A DNA stretch of 64,000 bases from Osedax fenrisi (lineage: Eukaryota > Annelida > Polychaeta > Sabellida > Siboglinidae): contig OZ025240.1 in assembly GCA_964019155.1 (NCBI GenBank), forward strand, positions 90,498,961 through 90,562,960, given 5' to 3'. A program made the translations under genes and the position numbers. This document shows positions 23,918-37,619 of this stretch, piece after piece (the first letter of the stretch is position 1; every line of letters starts with the position of its first letter). The notes below the pieces were generated by a model, which was given only the letters and a program-made list of their open reading frames with translations, had not been told where the DNA came from and did no database searches.

Positions 23918-25529
23918 CCTACCCCGCCAAACAACAACATGCCAACAAAATGCTACGCCATTCAAAACCTTCCAACAACGTCAACCCGCGAGAGCACTAG
24001 TTATTCAGTTATCATACAACTCAACATCGATTGTCTCAATATGTTCCAAAATTGAAGAATACAATTCATGAAACCTTGCTAAGCAGTTCCTTTTGACAGC
24101 CATCGGACTTCGGTGTGCACCAGAACATGATTATATGTCTCGTCATTGTCATCACATAATTTTGAAAACATTCTCTCTGATAAGCTACTTCGACGTTCGA
24201 AAACGATCGTTTTATTTTATTTACTGTTCTTATTATTATATTTAAAGAGTGGTTTAATTTAACGCTCAACTCTTTAGCTACCAAATGTTGTCTGTGCACA
24301 ATACAATGGATTGAGAATAGTGAAGGGTTATCTTTTTTCAGACAAGATACCACTCCACTATATTTTCCTATCATCGAAGGTGCACCATCTGTAGCCATAT
24401 CTACCACATTTTCTAGTGGAATGCTTTTTAATTCAAAATAATTCTTAATTTATTCATAAACAGTAAGTCCTTTACAATTAAGAATTAGCTTGGAAAATAA
24501 TAAATCTTCTTGCATCTCTCAATTCGAAATAAACCGAACATAACATAATAATAATGACTCAGAATTTCGCAATGTTGATTCATCAATTTGCATAGAGAAT
24601 TGATTTTCTTTTAAATAGTCACATAATTTATTTTCAATATTGTTACTCATTTCATCAATTCTACGCATTATTGTATTATTACTTAATTATGATTTAAAGG
24701 AATTGAATTAATCAATTTTTAGCATTTTTATTTAATTCTGCTGTAATTTCTTTTATTACAGTTTTATTAAATGTTCACATATAGTATGAGGTTTGCCCGT
24801 TTTTGCTATCAACTTTGCAATTTTATATGATAATTTTAATCCAGTATTATTGGAATTTGTAACTTTTGAAAAAAAAATTATTTATTGTATTTCTTTGAAA
24901 TAAATTATTTTTCAACAGTTCAAAATATTCCATAGGTTTACTAGCCTTATCAGGATGCACTTTCCTAAAATGGTCAATTAATCTAAAAAGCTTCATATTC
25001 TCATTGCTAAACTCTTTATTACAAATAAAACAATACTGTTAAGTTTTGTTCAAAATAGATTTACTGAATCCAAATTTCAAATATTCCACAGAATATTGAC
25101 GACATTTCTTCTTGTTAGGCATACTTAATATATAACATATATATAATTGGTTATTGTATTATTAAATGGGGGATCTGCGAAGTAGCAACCAACAAATAGT
25201 AAACTAAAAATATGTGGCGGACTCAGAAATTAAATTTCAGTGAACGTTAGAACTAAAGTGGGAAATATGAATGCGAGTGTTATTATAAATTAGTAATATT
25301 ATATAATATAGTAATAATTATAATTAAATTATATATAACCTAATTTTACATTGTGCACACTGAACATAGCTATTATTACACATTTATAGCCCTAGATGTG
25401 TAATTCGTGGACAAAGAAACAATATATATACACACAAATCTTCACAAATTGCCCCCCCAAACGCCCCCCTCCTTGAAATCACCCCCTACCGTCCCCGGGG
25501 GGCGGTAGGGACCCCGTTGGGAAATACTG
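22805..25529 (-). mobile_element. Dead hAT transposon (Charlie/ZBED-like), alpha unit 3
   Basis: Copy of 9100-11817: BED finger starting at ATG 25122 (minus), ATDGAPSMIGKYSG block at 24407-24066, C-terminal piece at 23600-23193, and hAT terminus ending at 25529. A small local rewrite (acataacataataataatg, about 24538-24556) distinguishes it from the first copy. Confidence 0.8.
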
Positions 25530-25596
25530 CTTTAAATGATACAATGAGTCTACAAATAATACAATAAGTCTACTATAAGACTTGTATAACTTAGAG

Positions 25597-26120
25597 TTTA
25601 CACATTAAGTATTGAGGAACGGAGAATAGGGATATAGAGAAGATGAGAAAGTATATCCCTACCTAGGTAAGTATTGGTTTGAAGTAGTAGAGGAATTATC
25701 TCGAATACGCATTGGTTTTATATTGTACTGATATATGAATAACTAGATTTAGAGTAGAGGTAAATGATAATGGAAGATTGATGAGGAGTGAGGAACAGTA
25801 ATATCATAGATGAGATGACAAGGGAATTAATTAGCGTTTTAATCAAATATAAAGTAATTTTATTTGTATGTTACAAATTCTGAATGTATGAATATTTGCA
25901 GATTTAGTAATGGCAGTAATATGAGTAATACAAAAATATTATAATCAAAAAGTACACCTAAGTTGGATAGAGTAGAAGAAGGAGATATTACAATATTATA
26001 CATATGAAAGAGAGGAAAGTAAGTAGATGGAAACAGATTCAAAAATATAGTTTTATAGGCATTAAGGAGATGATTATTATTAAATATGCCATTATTAATA
26101 TCATTAACACAATTTGAGAA
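25597..26120 (-). pseudogene. L2/CR1-like LINE reverse transcriptase remnant upstream of GST4
   Basis: Near-identical to the remnant at 11885-12410, including the frameshift after LGVLFDYN. It follows the hAT end at 25529. Confidence 0.6.
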
Positions 26121-27120
26121 TTGGTTATTGAGACATAATAAACATATATAGCTTATATCTTATGCATGGAGTTGGTAATATATATATGAGGATATTTTGA
26201 TAGTATGGTAGATATGCCACTATATATATATATATATACTATAGTGTATGTAAATATAAAGAGATATAATAAATATATAGTGAATTTAATAGTAATACAC
26301 TTAGTAATACGTTTACATATTAATAACCGTATACTATATAGAACATAATGGAACACAAAACTGTTGCATACATCCTGTAGAGAAATAGTTATATTTAAAC
26401 ATCAATTATAACAATTACAAAGTAGTTTATTAGTATTACACATATTTGTTAATGAAGTACGTTATTCAATACATATATCTTTATTAAATAATGTCACTAT
26501 AATTTAATTCTATAGACGGTTGTTTCTATTATTAATAAATTATATATATATATATATTAGTAGGTTCCTATTTAAGTTATTATTTTAATAATACAAATAG
26601 TATAATTTATATATTTATACTTACAGGTATATTTGATAACCACACATGTTAAGTATAAGTATATGTATACATATAGCATAAAAACCTGAAGGTATATATA
26701 TATTATATGACGCTATATGAATCATTTAATATGTTATAACCTACCGAGTATAGTTATCAGTAACAATTATATACAAACATATATATCATGATATTTCAAA
26801 TTTAATATAACACTATTCTGTGAACTTGTAATAACCTTTAGATATTTATATATATGTATATATTTATATATTATATAGTTAATTTAATTACAGAATTAAT
26901 TTATAATAATGGATGTTTTATATATTAAGCATTTGCTTTCGTTATATATATTAATCAGTATAAAGTGATATTATCTATTATTTTTAATTATATACACATA
27001 AGTTATATCCATTTCTTCTGTTTCAAGTTGTCTTGCTTTATCGGTTTTCATATATTATTATAGATTTAATAGCATATATACAAACACATACACACACATA
27101 TACACATATGCATACATATA

Positions 27121-27156
<36 letters not shown>

Positions 27157-27430
27157 GAATTTGTTTAGTTTAAAAGACATGTAAATACAGCTATCTCTTT
27201 ATCTATCTCTATATCTCATATTTACTTATCGAGTTTGTAAAGATTTGTAAAATTCGGATTATAATACATATAATACTAATACTTAATATATTGGTTTGCA
27301 TTATCATATATATATATATATATATGTATATATTATAATATATATTAATAGGTTCTGTAATATATAAATATACCAAACTATATACGAATACTTTGTGTCT
27401 ACAAATAAAGATTAGAGTAAATTATATATA

Positions 27431-27482
<52 letters not shown>

Positions 27483-27545
27483 AATAAATATATGTGGCTG
27501 TCTATTTAATAATATCGATTATAAATATATAAACATGAATGTAGT

Positions 27546-27699
27546 TGAATCAGCATATATTTCTATAAATAGTAATGCTACAATGACAAGCATATCCTAT
27601 ATCAGTATATTATATAAGTACAATTGCTTATTCAGCATGAATCAGCATATTAACTGTGTGGTGTACTATATAAACCTTCACTCTCATTTCTAATATTCA
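27546..27699 (+). promoter_or_regulatory. GST4 promoter: paired Maf/CncC-like motifs, TATA box, initiator
   Basis: TGAATCAGCA at 27546-27555 and 27638-27647, TATATAAA at 27667-27674 and predicted initiator A at 27699. The 5' UTR exon ends at 27739. Confidence 0.65.
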
Positions 27700-27759
27700 T
27701 ATTCACTTTTGTATTCAACAGTCTACATACAACCTCAAGGTATATAGTTGAATATATGT

Positions 27760-27822
<63 letters not shown>

Positions 27823-27950
27823 GATATATAGATTATCTATTTAATTCGTAATTTATATGTGTTTTTACGTGACTTTATGTATATGTATGTATATGTGTGG
27901 TAATAATATAAACATAAACTTAACTAAATTAATACATAATTAACAGAAAC

Positions 27951-28208
27951 ATGTGCTCAACATTCAAACCAACATTGGTATATTTCAATGGAAAAGGAAG
28001 AGCAGAAGCAACCAGACAAATGTTTGCTTTAGCCGGAGTTAAATTTGAAGATACACGTTATTCTTTTGAGGAATGGGGAAAATTGAAAGCCTCTGGAAAC
28101 ACCGGTAATTTTATAGTTATAATTTATATCTATAGATATAGTATATATAATAATTTATATGTATATATAAATTGATTTATAAATTGATTTATCATAGCAT
28201 ACCAATAC

Positions 28209-28262
<54 letters not shown>

Positions 28263-29660
28263 TTATAATATTTATCAGTAATTTTATAATTATTATATAT
28301 TTATACTATTTTATCGCTTATTTATTATTATTATTTTGTTGTTGCTAAAACACAAATGAGAACACTCGTTATATTTGTGTCTAAATAAATCATCTATCTA
28401 TCTATCTATCTATATTATAATGCATACATATATATAAAATAGTTGTTATGATAATATAAATGTATTGATTAAAATTAATTAATCATCTTTTAGATATAAT
28501 AATTGTTATATTATTATATAATATTCATATGACATCTTGACTTTCAGAAACTCCATTTGGGCAACTTCCAGTATTAAAACTGTGTAAAGATGTAACTATT
28601 TGCCAATCTCATGCTATAGAATATTACGTAGCTAAGAAATATGGTAAGTTTACAATATAAACTAGTATTTATATAATATATTTTTAAAAACAAAATCTAA
28701 TTAAACATATGACATATATATCATAAATATTTAATTTCAAATTAAATATCGGATAATCTAAATTGTATTTGTATAACATTTTAAACTTTAGAAATATTAT
28801 AATTTGTTATAAATTTTATAGATATAAGTTATATTAAATTTAAATTTATATTATATACATCTATATATTATCTAGTTTACTAAATATTAATATCTATGTA
28901 AATCATAATATAAATATTAATATTTCTAGGTTTCATGGGCGATAATCTATGCGAAGAAACTCGTATTCAAATGATCTCTCATTGCGTTGACGATATTTTA
29001 AAAGAAGTTGTTGCATTATTTCCACTTAAAGGAGATGAAAGAGTAAGTTAATTAATAATACAATTATATATATATTTAAATGTTTTAGTGTTCAAGTAAT
29101 ATATATCTATATTAATATAATATTACTAGTATCCAATATTAATCTATTTTATATCTGTTTAGGAATCTGCTAAAACGAAATATCAAGATGAAAAGTTGGA
29201 CGATTTCTTAGTGAAATTAACAAAGATTATAAAGAAAAATGAAAATAAATCAAAATTGTCTTCTGGTAAAAAGGTGAGAATAATTAAAATTAATTAATCA
29301 AATAAAAAATTACTAATTAATTTATTTAAGAATACATTATTAGATATCTAGTACAATTATATTTTGATAAATGTATTATTAAAGAAATTTATAGAAATAT
29401 AAAAAAATAATTTTTTTTTTAATTTAATATATATTATTATATTTAAACTTATAAATATTTAATAAATATTAAATGTGTTTAAAATCATACAGATATCGCT
29501 TGCCGATTTCCGAATTATTGCTCTGTTCCAATTCTACGAGGCATTTGGACTAAAATACGATGAATCTAAATATGTGGAATTGACCCAAATAAAAGAACAA
29601 CTATTAGCTGAACCAAAGCTAAAGGAATGGATAAAAAATAGTCCAGTTACAGAATTCTAA
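27951..29660 (+). CDS. Glutathione S-transferase, sigma-class-like, GST4 (alpha/beta mosaic)
   Basis: Coding exons 27951-28104, 28548-28643, 28930-29042, 29163-29273 and 29493-29660; 213 aa. Exons for residues 1-121 match GST2 (T35, G56, L63, I106, V111). The end of exon 4, intron 4, the last exon (YEAFGLKYDES, with alpha-type A175/F176 and a private E174) and the 3' flank look alpha-like. Exon 5 keeps beta-type K145/K146. All active-site residues and splice sites are intact. Polyadenylation signal AATAAA at 29804-29809. Confidence 0.92.
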
Positions 29661-30129
29661 TGTGATTTACAAATTAATTATTGATTATATGTTTATAATT
29701 TATAAAGTATTATTATCAATTGTACAATATGGTGTACATATTTATTTATTTATTTAAAAAAAGATATTTTTTTATTTGATGATTATTTCCATATTTTAAA
29801 TGAAATAAAATTGATAAACAATCCAATGTCTTAATAACTATAATATATGCGGTACCCTATAGGATAAATGATATATATATATATAACTTCTTTAAATGCA
29901 TACTGAATAGACGTGTTTTTTTTTATTCATTCACATAATGGCTATTTCGAACAAACAAATGAATACATGAATTACTGAATTAATATAAAGTATAAGCATA
30001 TTAAGTGATATAATAAATCATCAGACCAGATAGACACAAGATTTAAAGTAGTATAATCGTGCATTAAATAAATAGATAAGTAAAATTAATACTAATATAG
30101 ATAATAATAATAATATTGTTCAAATTAGA

Positions 30130-31038
30130 AAAACTGATTCATTTTCTATTAAATAAAAAACAGATAATAATAACATAATTCTTACAATCAATAACGATAG
30201 TAACAATACTAACATTTATTATACTAAACAGATAATTGTATAGAATTATTTAATAATAAATTATAGCTTTCAATCGAAAATACTAATATATTAGATTTAA
30301 TAAAAGTAGATAATCTGGATAATAATTCTGGATATTAAATAATAAGACTATATTAAATAAAAATAAAATAAAGTATATTAATAAATTAGATAATATTGAT
30401 ACAAAATCTAAAATATTATTTAGGAAAAAGAAACGTATTGACATTAATATTTGTATATAATAAGAATTATCTAAGAAATCGATAATTAATTGTATCAAAC
30501 TAGACAATTAAAATCTAATAATATAATTACTAGTACCTGGACATATACAAATTAAGTCTACATAAAAAAACGATAAGAAACAGTTACAATAATCAATATC
30601 GACCACATTAAAATGTATATAAATAATTTAAAGTAAACAAATGTATATTAATTCACTTTCTTTTGTAATATTAAATTGCATAATATACATTTCTTGTATA
30701 TTTTATAAATTTCAATCTAATCATAAATTATATATTACATCACATGTTTTCCAATTTATAATCTTTTTAACTTTTTAATTACTTTAATTTTTAGTTTATA
30801 GTTTACAATTTTAAATTTGTATTGATTTTATTTAAATTTTATATTTCTATTCATAAATTTATTTCAATTGTATATATCTTATATAATTTATATAAATCTA
30901 AAAAATTATATTTTCAAATATAATATTGAAATTAATAATTATTATAATGATCCAACTAAAATGACTAATTATATATAATTTAATGATGTAAATACTATAA
31001 CTCTGACTACTATCAATGATAACAATATATTTACTATC
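30130..31038. other. Degenerate AT-rich region downstream of GST4
   Basis: Homologue of 16260-17184 with scattered substitutions and small deletions (one removes part of the stretch near 30880). No gene is seen. Confidence 0.35.
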
Positions 31039-31740
31039 ATACATATGAATGCTAGAAGTATTGTGTTTTATTGTGATGATATTACTACATTACTAAATAG
31101 TTTTAATTTTTAATTTTTAGATTATAGTTATAATTAAAACTTGGTTGAAAAATTAATATAACAATATTTATGAATTATAAGATTATAACTCTGTATATAC
31201 AATAAGAGATAATAATATTAAGGGTAGTGATACCTCTATATAAAATAAAATTAAGTTTTACTAAAATTGAAAATCTATCATTATCAATTACTAATTTTTG
31301 TGATATAGTGACAGTTATATTAAACATTGGAGACACTAATAAATCAACTATAATAAGTGCATTATATAAACCACCTACTAATGATATAATACATTTTACA
31401 GATCGTATTTTACAATATTTAAATAATCTTACTACTCATAATGATATATTCATCATTGGTGATTTTAATTTAAATATTTTAAATCATATTTTAAATTCTA
31501 AACTTAAATATTTTATTGTTGCTATTTTTAATTTAGGGTTACATCCATTAATTGATAAATCCACGAGGATAAGTGACCACCTAAATTGATTGATAGGCCA
31601 TATTTATTGTAATAAAAAAAATAATCCTATTTTAAACGGCATATTAGTAAACTGATTTTAGTGACCATTTTATGATATTAACAGAATTTAATACTGATTT
31701 TAAAATACATGATAAACTAGTAAATGATACAATAAGTCTA
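31039..31740 (+). pseudogene. LINE endonuclease (APE-type) remnant between GST4 and GST5
   Basis: Second copy of the remnant at 17185-17890. The longest frame (31227-31589) includes SALYKPPTNDIIHFTDRILQ, then FIIGDFNLNILNH, and the SDHFMI block follows near 31660. Substitutions relative to the first copy do not favour a frame. Confidence 0.7.
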
Positions 31741-31784
31741 CAAATCATACAATAAGTCTACTATAATACTTGTATAACTTAGAG

Positions 31785-32310
31785 TTTAAATATTAATTAT
31801 TGAGGGACAGAGAATTGAAATATAGAGAAGATGATAAAGTATATCACTACCTAGGTAAGTATTGGTTTGAAGTAGTAGAGGAATTATATCGAATACGTAT
31901 AGGTTTTATGTTGTTCAGATGAACGAATAACTAGATTTAGATTAGAGGTAAAAGATAATGGAAGATTGATGAGGAGTGAGGAACAGTAATCTCATACATA
32001 AGAGGAAAAAGGAATTAACTAGCGTTTTAATAAGAGATACAGTAATTTATATTCGTATGTTACTAATTCTGAATATATGAATATTTGCAGATTTAATAAT
32101 GGCAGTAATATGAGTAATGAAGACAATTTGATAATCAAAAAGTACACCTAAGTTGGATAGAGTAGAAGTATAGATTATAATGTTATACATAAGAAAGAGA
32201 GGACATTAAAGATGGATACAGATTCAAAAATATAGTTTTATAGGCATTAAGGAGATGATTATTTTAAATATGCCATTATTAATGACATTAGCATAATTGG
32301 AGAATTGATT
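31785..32310 (-). pseudogene. L2/CR1-like LINE reverse transcriptase remnant upstream of GST5
   Basis: Fifth copy of the remnant, most similar to that at 17925-18460; both carry the gaagacaatttgataatc variant. Confidence 0.55.
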
Positions 32311-32800
32311 ATTGAGATATAATAAACATATATAGCTTATATCTTATGCATAGAGTTGGTAATATATATATGAGGATATGTTGATAGTATGGTAGATATA
32401 CAACTATATATATACTATAGTGTATATAAATATATAGATATATAATATATAATAAATATATAGTATATAGAATAGTAAGTATATAAGTGTGTATAGATGT
32501 ATGTGTAGATGTGTGTTTGCGCATGCGTATATTAGTTTAAAGTTAGGACAGTTGTTATTTATTAGTTCACTTAGTAATACGTTTACATATTAATAACCGT
32601 ATAATATATAGTACATAATGGAACACAAAACAGTTGCATACATCCTGTAGAGAAATAGTTATATTTAAACATCAATTATAATAATTACAAATTAGTTTAT
32701 TAGTATTACACATATTTGTTAATGAAGTACGTTATTCAATACCTATATCATTATTACAGAATGTCACTATAATGTACTTCTATAGACGGTTGCTTCTATA

Positions 32801-32831
<31 letters not shown>

Positions 32832-32849
32832 ATATACATATATATGTAT

Positions 32850-34012
32850 TCATGGTCAAGTACACAGCTGGTTTATGTCATTCTTTTCCTTAAGGTCCTC
32901 TTCAGTGAAAATTAACTCATCCTTCTATACCCCGTTTATCCGCGCTCATGGTGTTCTACAAGGCTCCGTGCTTGGTCCTTTACTTTTTATTATTTATATT
33001 TTACCCATACAATCCATATTTCGTAAATATCCTTACATCCACAACCATCTCTTTGCAGATGATCTACAAATTTATACTTCTTTTCCCATTTCCTGTGACT
33101 CCAACTCAATTCAACTGTCTATTTTTAACTGCCTCACAGAACTTACTGACTGGTTCTCCCATAATTCCCTATCACTTAACATGACCAAAACTGACACCAT
33201 AATTATCTCCAGACCTACCTACCCCCTAATCATCACCCACCCCTTTCTACTAGCCCTCCCTACATCACAATCCATACCAACTATTGGTTTCACCATCAAC
33301 TCCCACCTAGATTACTCTGACCACATATCTATAATGATTCGCAATGCCAACTATTTTCTTTACAATATAAGAAAATCACGTAATAAATTGAATATTTCAA
33401 TGACTAAAAGTCTAATACACTCGCTAGTCTTCAGTAGACTCATATACTGCTGCTCACTTCTATGCAATCTACCCCTAAAGCTTATGCTTAAACTTGAGAA
33501 GATACAACGACGTGCTATACGCACCCTATATAAACTGAAGTTCTCTTCAATAGTATCAATATCGACTCTAATGCGATCACTCGGCTGGCTTAAGTTTAGA
33601 TATCTCTGCAGGTACAGACTACTATGCATCACCCATAAGGTGATACATCTTAGATCTCCCGAGTACCTAGCTGACTTGATCAGTATGCATACCCTTAGTC
33701 GAGCTAGCAGGAAATGTCACACGATGAAAATTGTGCAACGCTCGACTATCACTGCTCACTCTGAATCTACTTTCTCTGTGGTAGCTCCAAAATACTGGAA
33801 TTCTCTACCATATGACATTAGGTGTTTGAAATCCTTGTCACTATTTAAATGTAAACTCTCCACGCACCTATTAACATTGTAACCTACCCTCCCTTTTCCT
33901 TTATTTTTATTGTACTTTATTTATTTTATTTTTGTTTCCTTCTCATGACGCCCATAACCACCACGTGATTTTGTAGTCAATAAAATATTTTAAAATAAAA
34001 AAAAATAAAAAA
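32850..34012 (+). mobile_element. Young 5'-truncated L2/CR1-like LINE insertion in unit 5
   Basis: Inserted in a (TA)n tract that is uninterrupted in units 2 and 4. It contains a long reverse transcriptase frame and ends in an A-rich tail (aataaaatattttaaaataa and following) that runs back into the (TA)n tract. Less AT-rich than its surroundings. Absent from every other GST unit, so it arrived after unit 5 separated. Confidence 0.88.
32875..33882 (+). CDS. LINE reverse transcriptase, C-terminal half (intact frame, no native start)
   Basis: An uninterrupted frame of at least 335 codons; the frame is open further upstream, beginning VHSWFMSFFSLRSSSVKINS, so the ATG at 32875 is internal. It has the palm motifs GVLQGSVLGPLLF (residues about 26-38) and FADDLQIY (catalytic Asp pair, about 59-66). 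The thumb and C-terminal blocks follow: IGFTINSHLDYSDHI, FSRLIYCCSLLCNLP, and a WNSLP near the end. This is the L2/CR1/Jockey-type arrangement. The N-terminal reverse transcriptase fingers and the endonuclease are missing through 5' truncation, so it cannot move by itself. Confidence 0.88.
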   Translation: MSFFSLRSSSVKINSSFYTPFIRAHGVLQGSVLGPLLFIIYILPIQSIFRKYPYIHNHLFADDLQIYTSFPISCDSNSIQLSIFNCLTELTDWFSHNSLSLNMTKTDTIIISRPTYPLIITHPFLLALPTSQSIPTIGFTINSHLDYSDHISIMIRNANYFLYNIRKSRNKLNISMTKSLIHSLVFSRLIYCCSLLCNLPLKLMLKLEKIQRRAIRTLYKLKFSSIVSISTLMRSLGWLKFRYLCRYRLLCITHKVIHLRSPEYLADLISMHTLSRASRKCHTMKIVQRSTITAHSESTFSVVAPKYWNSLPYDIRCLKSLSLFKCKLSTHLLTL

Positions 34013-34169
34013 AATATATATATATATATATATTTATATGTATATATATTAGTAGGTTCCTATTTAAGTTATTATTTTAATAATACAAATAGTATGATTT
34101 ATATATTTATACTTACAGGTATATTTGATAACCACACATGTTAAGTACATATAGCATAAAAACCTGAAA

Positions 34170-34206
<37 letters not shown>

Positions 34207-34943
34207 GACGCTATAGGATTCATTTAATATATTATAACCTACCGATAAAATTATCATTATCAATTATATACAAACATATATATCATGAAATAATTTAAAA
34301 TGTTATATAACACTATTATATGACCTTCTAATAACCTTAAGATATTTATATATATATATTATATAGTTAATTTAATTACAGAATTAACTTGTAATAATGG
34401 ATGTTTTATATATTAAGCATATGCTTTCTTTATATGTATTAATCAGTATAAAGTGATAGTATCTATTATTTTTAATTATATACACATAAGTTATATCCAT
34501 TTATTCTGTTTCAAGTTGTCTTGCTTTATCGGGATTCATAAATTTGTATAGCTTTAATAGCATATATACAAACACAAACACACACATATACACATATGCA
34601 TACACATAACACACAAATATATACGACTTTGTTTAGCTTAAAAGATATGCAAATACATCTATCTCTTTATCTATCTCTATATCTTATATTTACTTTGTAA
34701 AGATTTGTAGAATTCAGATTATAATACATATAATAATAATACTTAATATATTGGTTTGAATTATCATATATATACATGTATATATATATGTATATATATA
34801 TATTATATTGTATACATTATATACACGATGTGATAAATTATATTAGATTCGGTTTAAATATAACACTTATAACATGCACATTTATTATTGAATCCAAAAT
34901 GTAATAAAGATAGATATACATTAAATCATAACTATACTATTTG

Positions 34944-34988
<45 letters not shown>

Positions 34989-35067
34989 ATATATTAATAT
35001 GTTCTGTGATATATAAATATACCAAAATATATACGAATACTTTGTGTCTACAAATAAAGATTAGGGT

Positions 35068-35105
<38 letters not shown>

Positions 35106-35160
35106 TGTGTGTCTTTCTATTTAATAATATCGATTATAAATATATAAACATGAATTTAGT

Positions 35161-35314
35161 TGAATCAGCATATATTTCTATAAATAGTAATGCTACAATG
35201 ACAAGCATATCCTATATCAGTATATTATATTAGTATAATTGCTTATTCAGCATGAATCAGCATATTAACTGTGTGGTGTACTATATAAACCTTCGCTCTC
35301 ATTTCTAATATTCA
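35161..35314 (+). promoter_or_regulatory. GST5 promoter: paired Maf/CncC-like motifs, TATA box, initiator
   Basis: TGAATCAGCA at 35161-35170 and 35253-35262, TATATAAA at 35282-35289 and predicted initiator A at 35314. The 5' UTR exon ends at 35354. Confidence 0.65.
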
Positions 35315-35374
35315 TATTCACTTTTGTATTCAACAGTCTACATACAACCTCAAGGTATATAGTTAAATATATGT

Positions 35375-35411
<37 letters not shown>

Positions 35412-35555
35412 GATATATAGATTATCTATTTAATTCGTAATTTATATGTGTTTTTCCGTGACTTTATGTATATGTATGTATGTGTGGTATGGTATGTATG
35501 TGTGGTAAAAATATAAACATAAACTTGACTAAATTAATACATATTTAACAGAAAC

Positions 35556-35813
35556 ATGTGCTCAACATTCAAACCAACATTGGTATATTTCAATGGAAAA
35601 GGAAGAGCAGAAGCAACCAGACAAATGTTTGCTTTAGCCGGAGTTAAATTTGAGGATAAACGTTATTCTTTTGAGGAATGGGGAAAATTGAAAGCCTCTC
35701 GAAACACCGGTAATTTTATAGTTATAATTTATATCTATAGATATAGTATTATATCTATAGGTATATGTATATATAAATTGATTTATAAATTGATTTATCA
35801 TAACATACCAATA

Positions 35814-35852
<39 letters not shown>

Positions 35853-37137
35853 TTATAATATTTATCAGTAATTTTATAATTATTATATATTATAATTCAT
35901 ACATATATATATATATATATCAAATAGTTATTATGATAATATAGATTCATTGATTAAAATTAATTAATCATCTTTTAGATATAATAATTGTTATATTATT
36001 ATATAATATTCATATGCCATATTGACTTTCAGAAACTCCATTTGGGCAACTTCCAGTATTAAAACTGTGTAAAGATGTAACTATATGTCAATCTCATGCT
36101 ATAGAATATTACGTAGCTAAGAAATATGGTAAGTTTATAATATAAACTAGTATTTATATAATATATTTTATAAAACAAAATCTAATTAAACATATGACAT
36201 ATATATCATAAATATTTAATTTCAAATTAAATTTCGGATAATCTAAATTGTATTTGTATAACATTTTAAACTTTATAAATATTATAATTTGTTATAAATT
36301 TTATATATATAAGTTATATTAAATTTAAATTTACATTATATACATCTATATATTATCTAGTTTACTAAATATTAATATCTATGTAAAACATAATATAAAT
36401 ATTAATATTTCTAGGTTTCATGGGCGATAATCTATGCGAAGAAACTCGTATTCAAATGATCTCTCATTGCGTTGACGATGTTTTAAAAGAAGTTACTGCA
36501 TTTTTTCCACTGAAAGGAGATGAAAGAGTAAGTTAATTAATAATAAAATTATATAGATTTAAATATGTTAGTGTTCAAGTAATATATATTAATTTAATAT
36601 TACTAGTATCCAATATTAATCTATTTTATATCTGTTTAGGAATCTGCTAAAACGAAATATCAAGATGAAAAGTTGGACGATTTCTTAGTGAAATTAACAA
36701 AGATTATAAAGCAAAATGAAAATAAATCAAAATTTTCTTCTGGCAAAAAGGTGAGAATATTTAAAATTAATTAATAAATTAAAAAATTACTAATTAATTT
36801 ATTAAATAATACATTATTAGATATCTAGTAAAATTATATTATGATAAATGTATTATTACAGAAATTTACAGAAATATAAAAAAATTATTTTTTTTTTAAT
36901 TTAATATATATTATTATATTTAAACTTATAAATATTTAAAAAATAATAAATGTGTTCAAAATCATACAGATATCGCTTGCCGATTTCCGAATTCTTGCTC
37001 TGTTCCAATTCTACGATGTAGTTGGGCTCAAATACGATGAATCTAAATATGTGGAATTGACCCAAATAAAAGAACAACTATTGGCTGAACCAAAGTTAAA
37101 GGAATGGATAAAAATTAGTCCAGTTACAGAATTCTAA
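35556..37137 (+). CDS. Glutathione S-transferase, sigma-class-like, GST5
   Basis: Coding exons 35556-35709, 36033-36128, 36415-36527, 36640-36750 and 36970-37137; 213 aa. It combines states of both types: alpha-like K35, V106, T111, Q146 and L167 with beta-like S3, G56, L63, K145 and V175/V176, which suggests it is close to the ancestral sequence. Private changes are G49R (just before the TPFGQLP loop), L113F, L153F and N207I. Exons, phases, splice sites and AATAAA (37281-37286) are intact. The private changes may hint at relaxed constraint, but no lesion is present. Confidence 0.92.
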
Positions 37138-37619
37138 TGTGATTTACAAATTAATTATAGATTATATGTTGATAATTTATAAAGTATTATTATCAATTGT
37201 ACAATATGATGTACATATTTATTTATTTATTTAAAAAAAGATATTTTTGTATTTGATTATTATTTCCATATTTTAAATGAAATAAAAATATTTATAAACA
37301 ATCCAATTTATTAATAACTATAATAACCATACAATTATATGTGATACCCTATAATATAAATGATAAATATATATATAGCTTCTTTGAATTCATACTGAAT
37401 ATACGTGTTTTTTCTATGCATTCATATAATGGCTCTTTCGAACAAATAAATTAATACAATAATTACTGAATTAATACAAAGTATAAGCATATTAAGTGAT
37501 ATCATAAATCATCAGACCAGATAGATATAAGATTTAAAGGAGGATAATCGTGCATTAAATAAATAGATAAGTAAAATTAATACTAATATAGATAATAATA
37601 ATAATATTGTTCAAATTAG

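Larger units (their letters stand above)
17791..31650. repeat. GST array dimer 2 (alpha unit 17791-25529 plus beta unit 25530-31650)
   Basis: Second copy of the dimer, containing GST3 and GST4 together with the same RTE and hAT remnants in the alpha unit. The shared dead transposons show that they were already present and decayed before the duplication. The copy keeps a stretch of about 185 bp near 27,140-27,310 that dimer 1 lacks. Confidence 0.9.
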
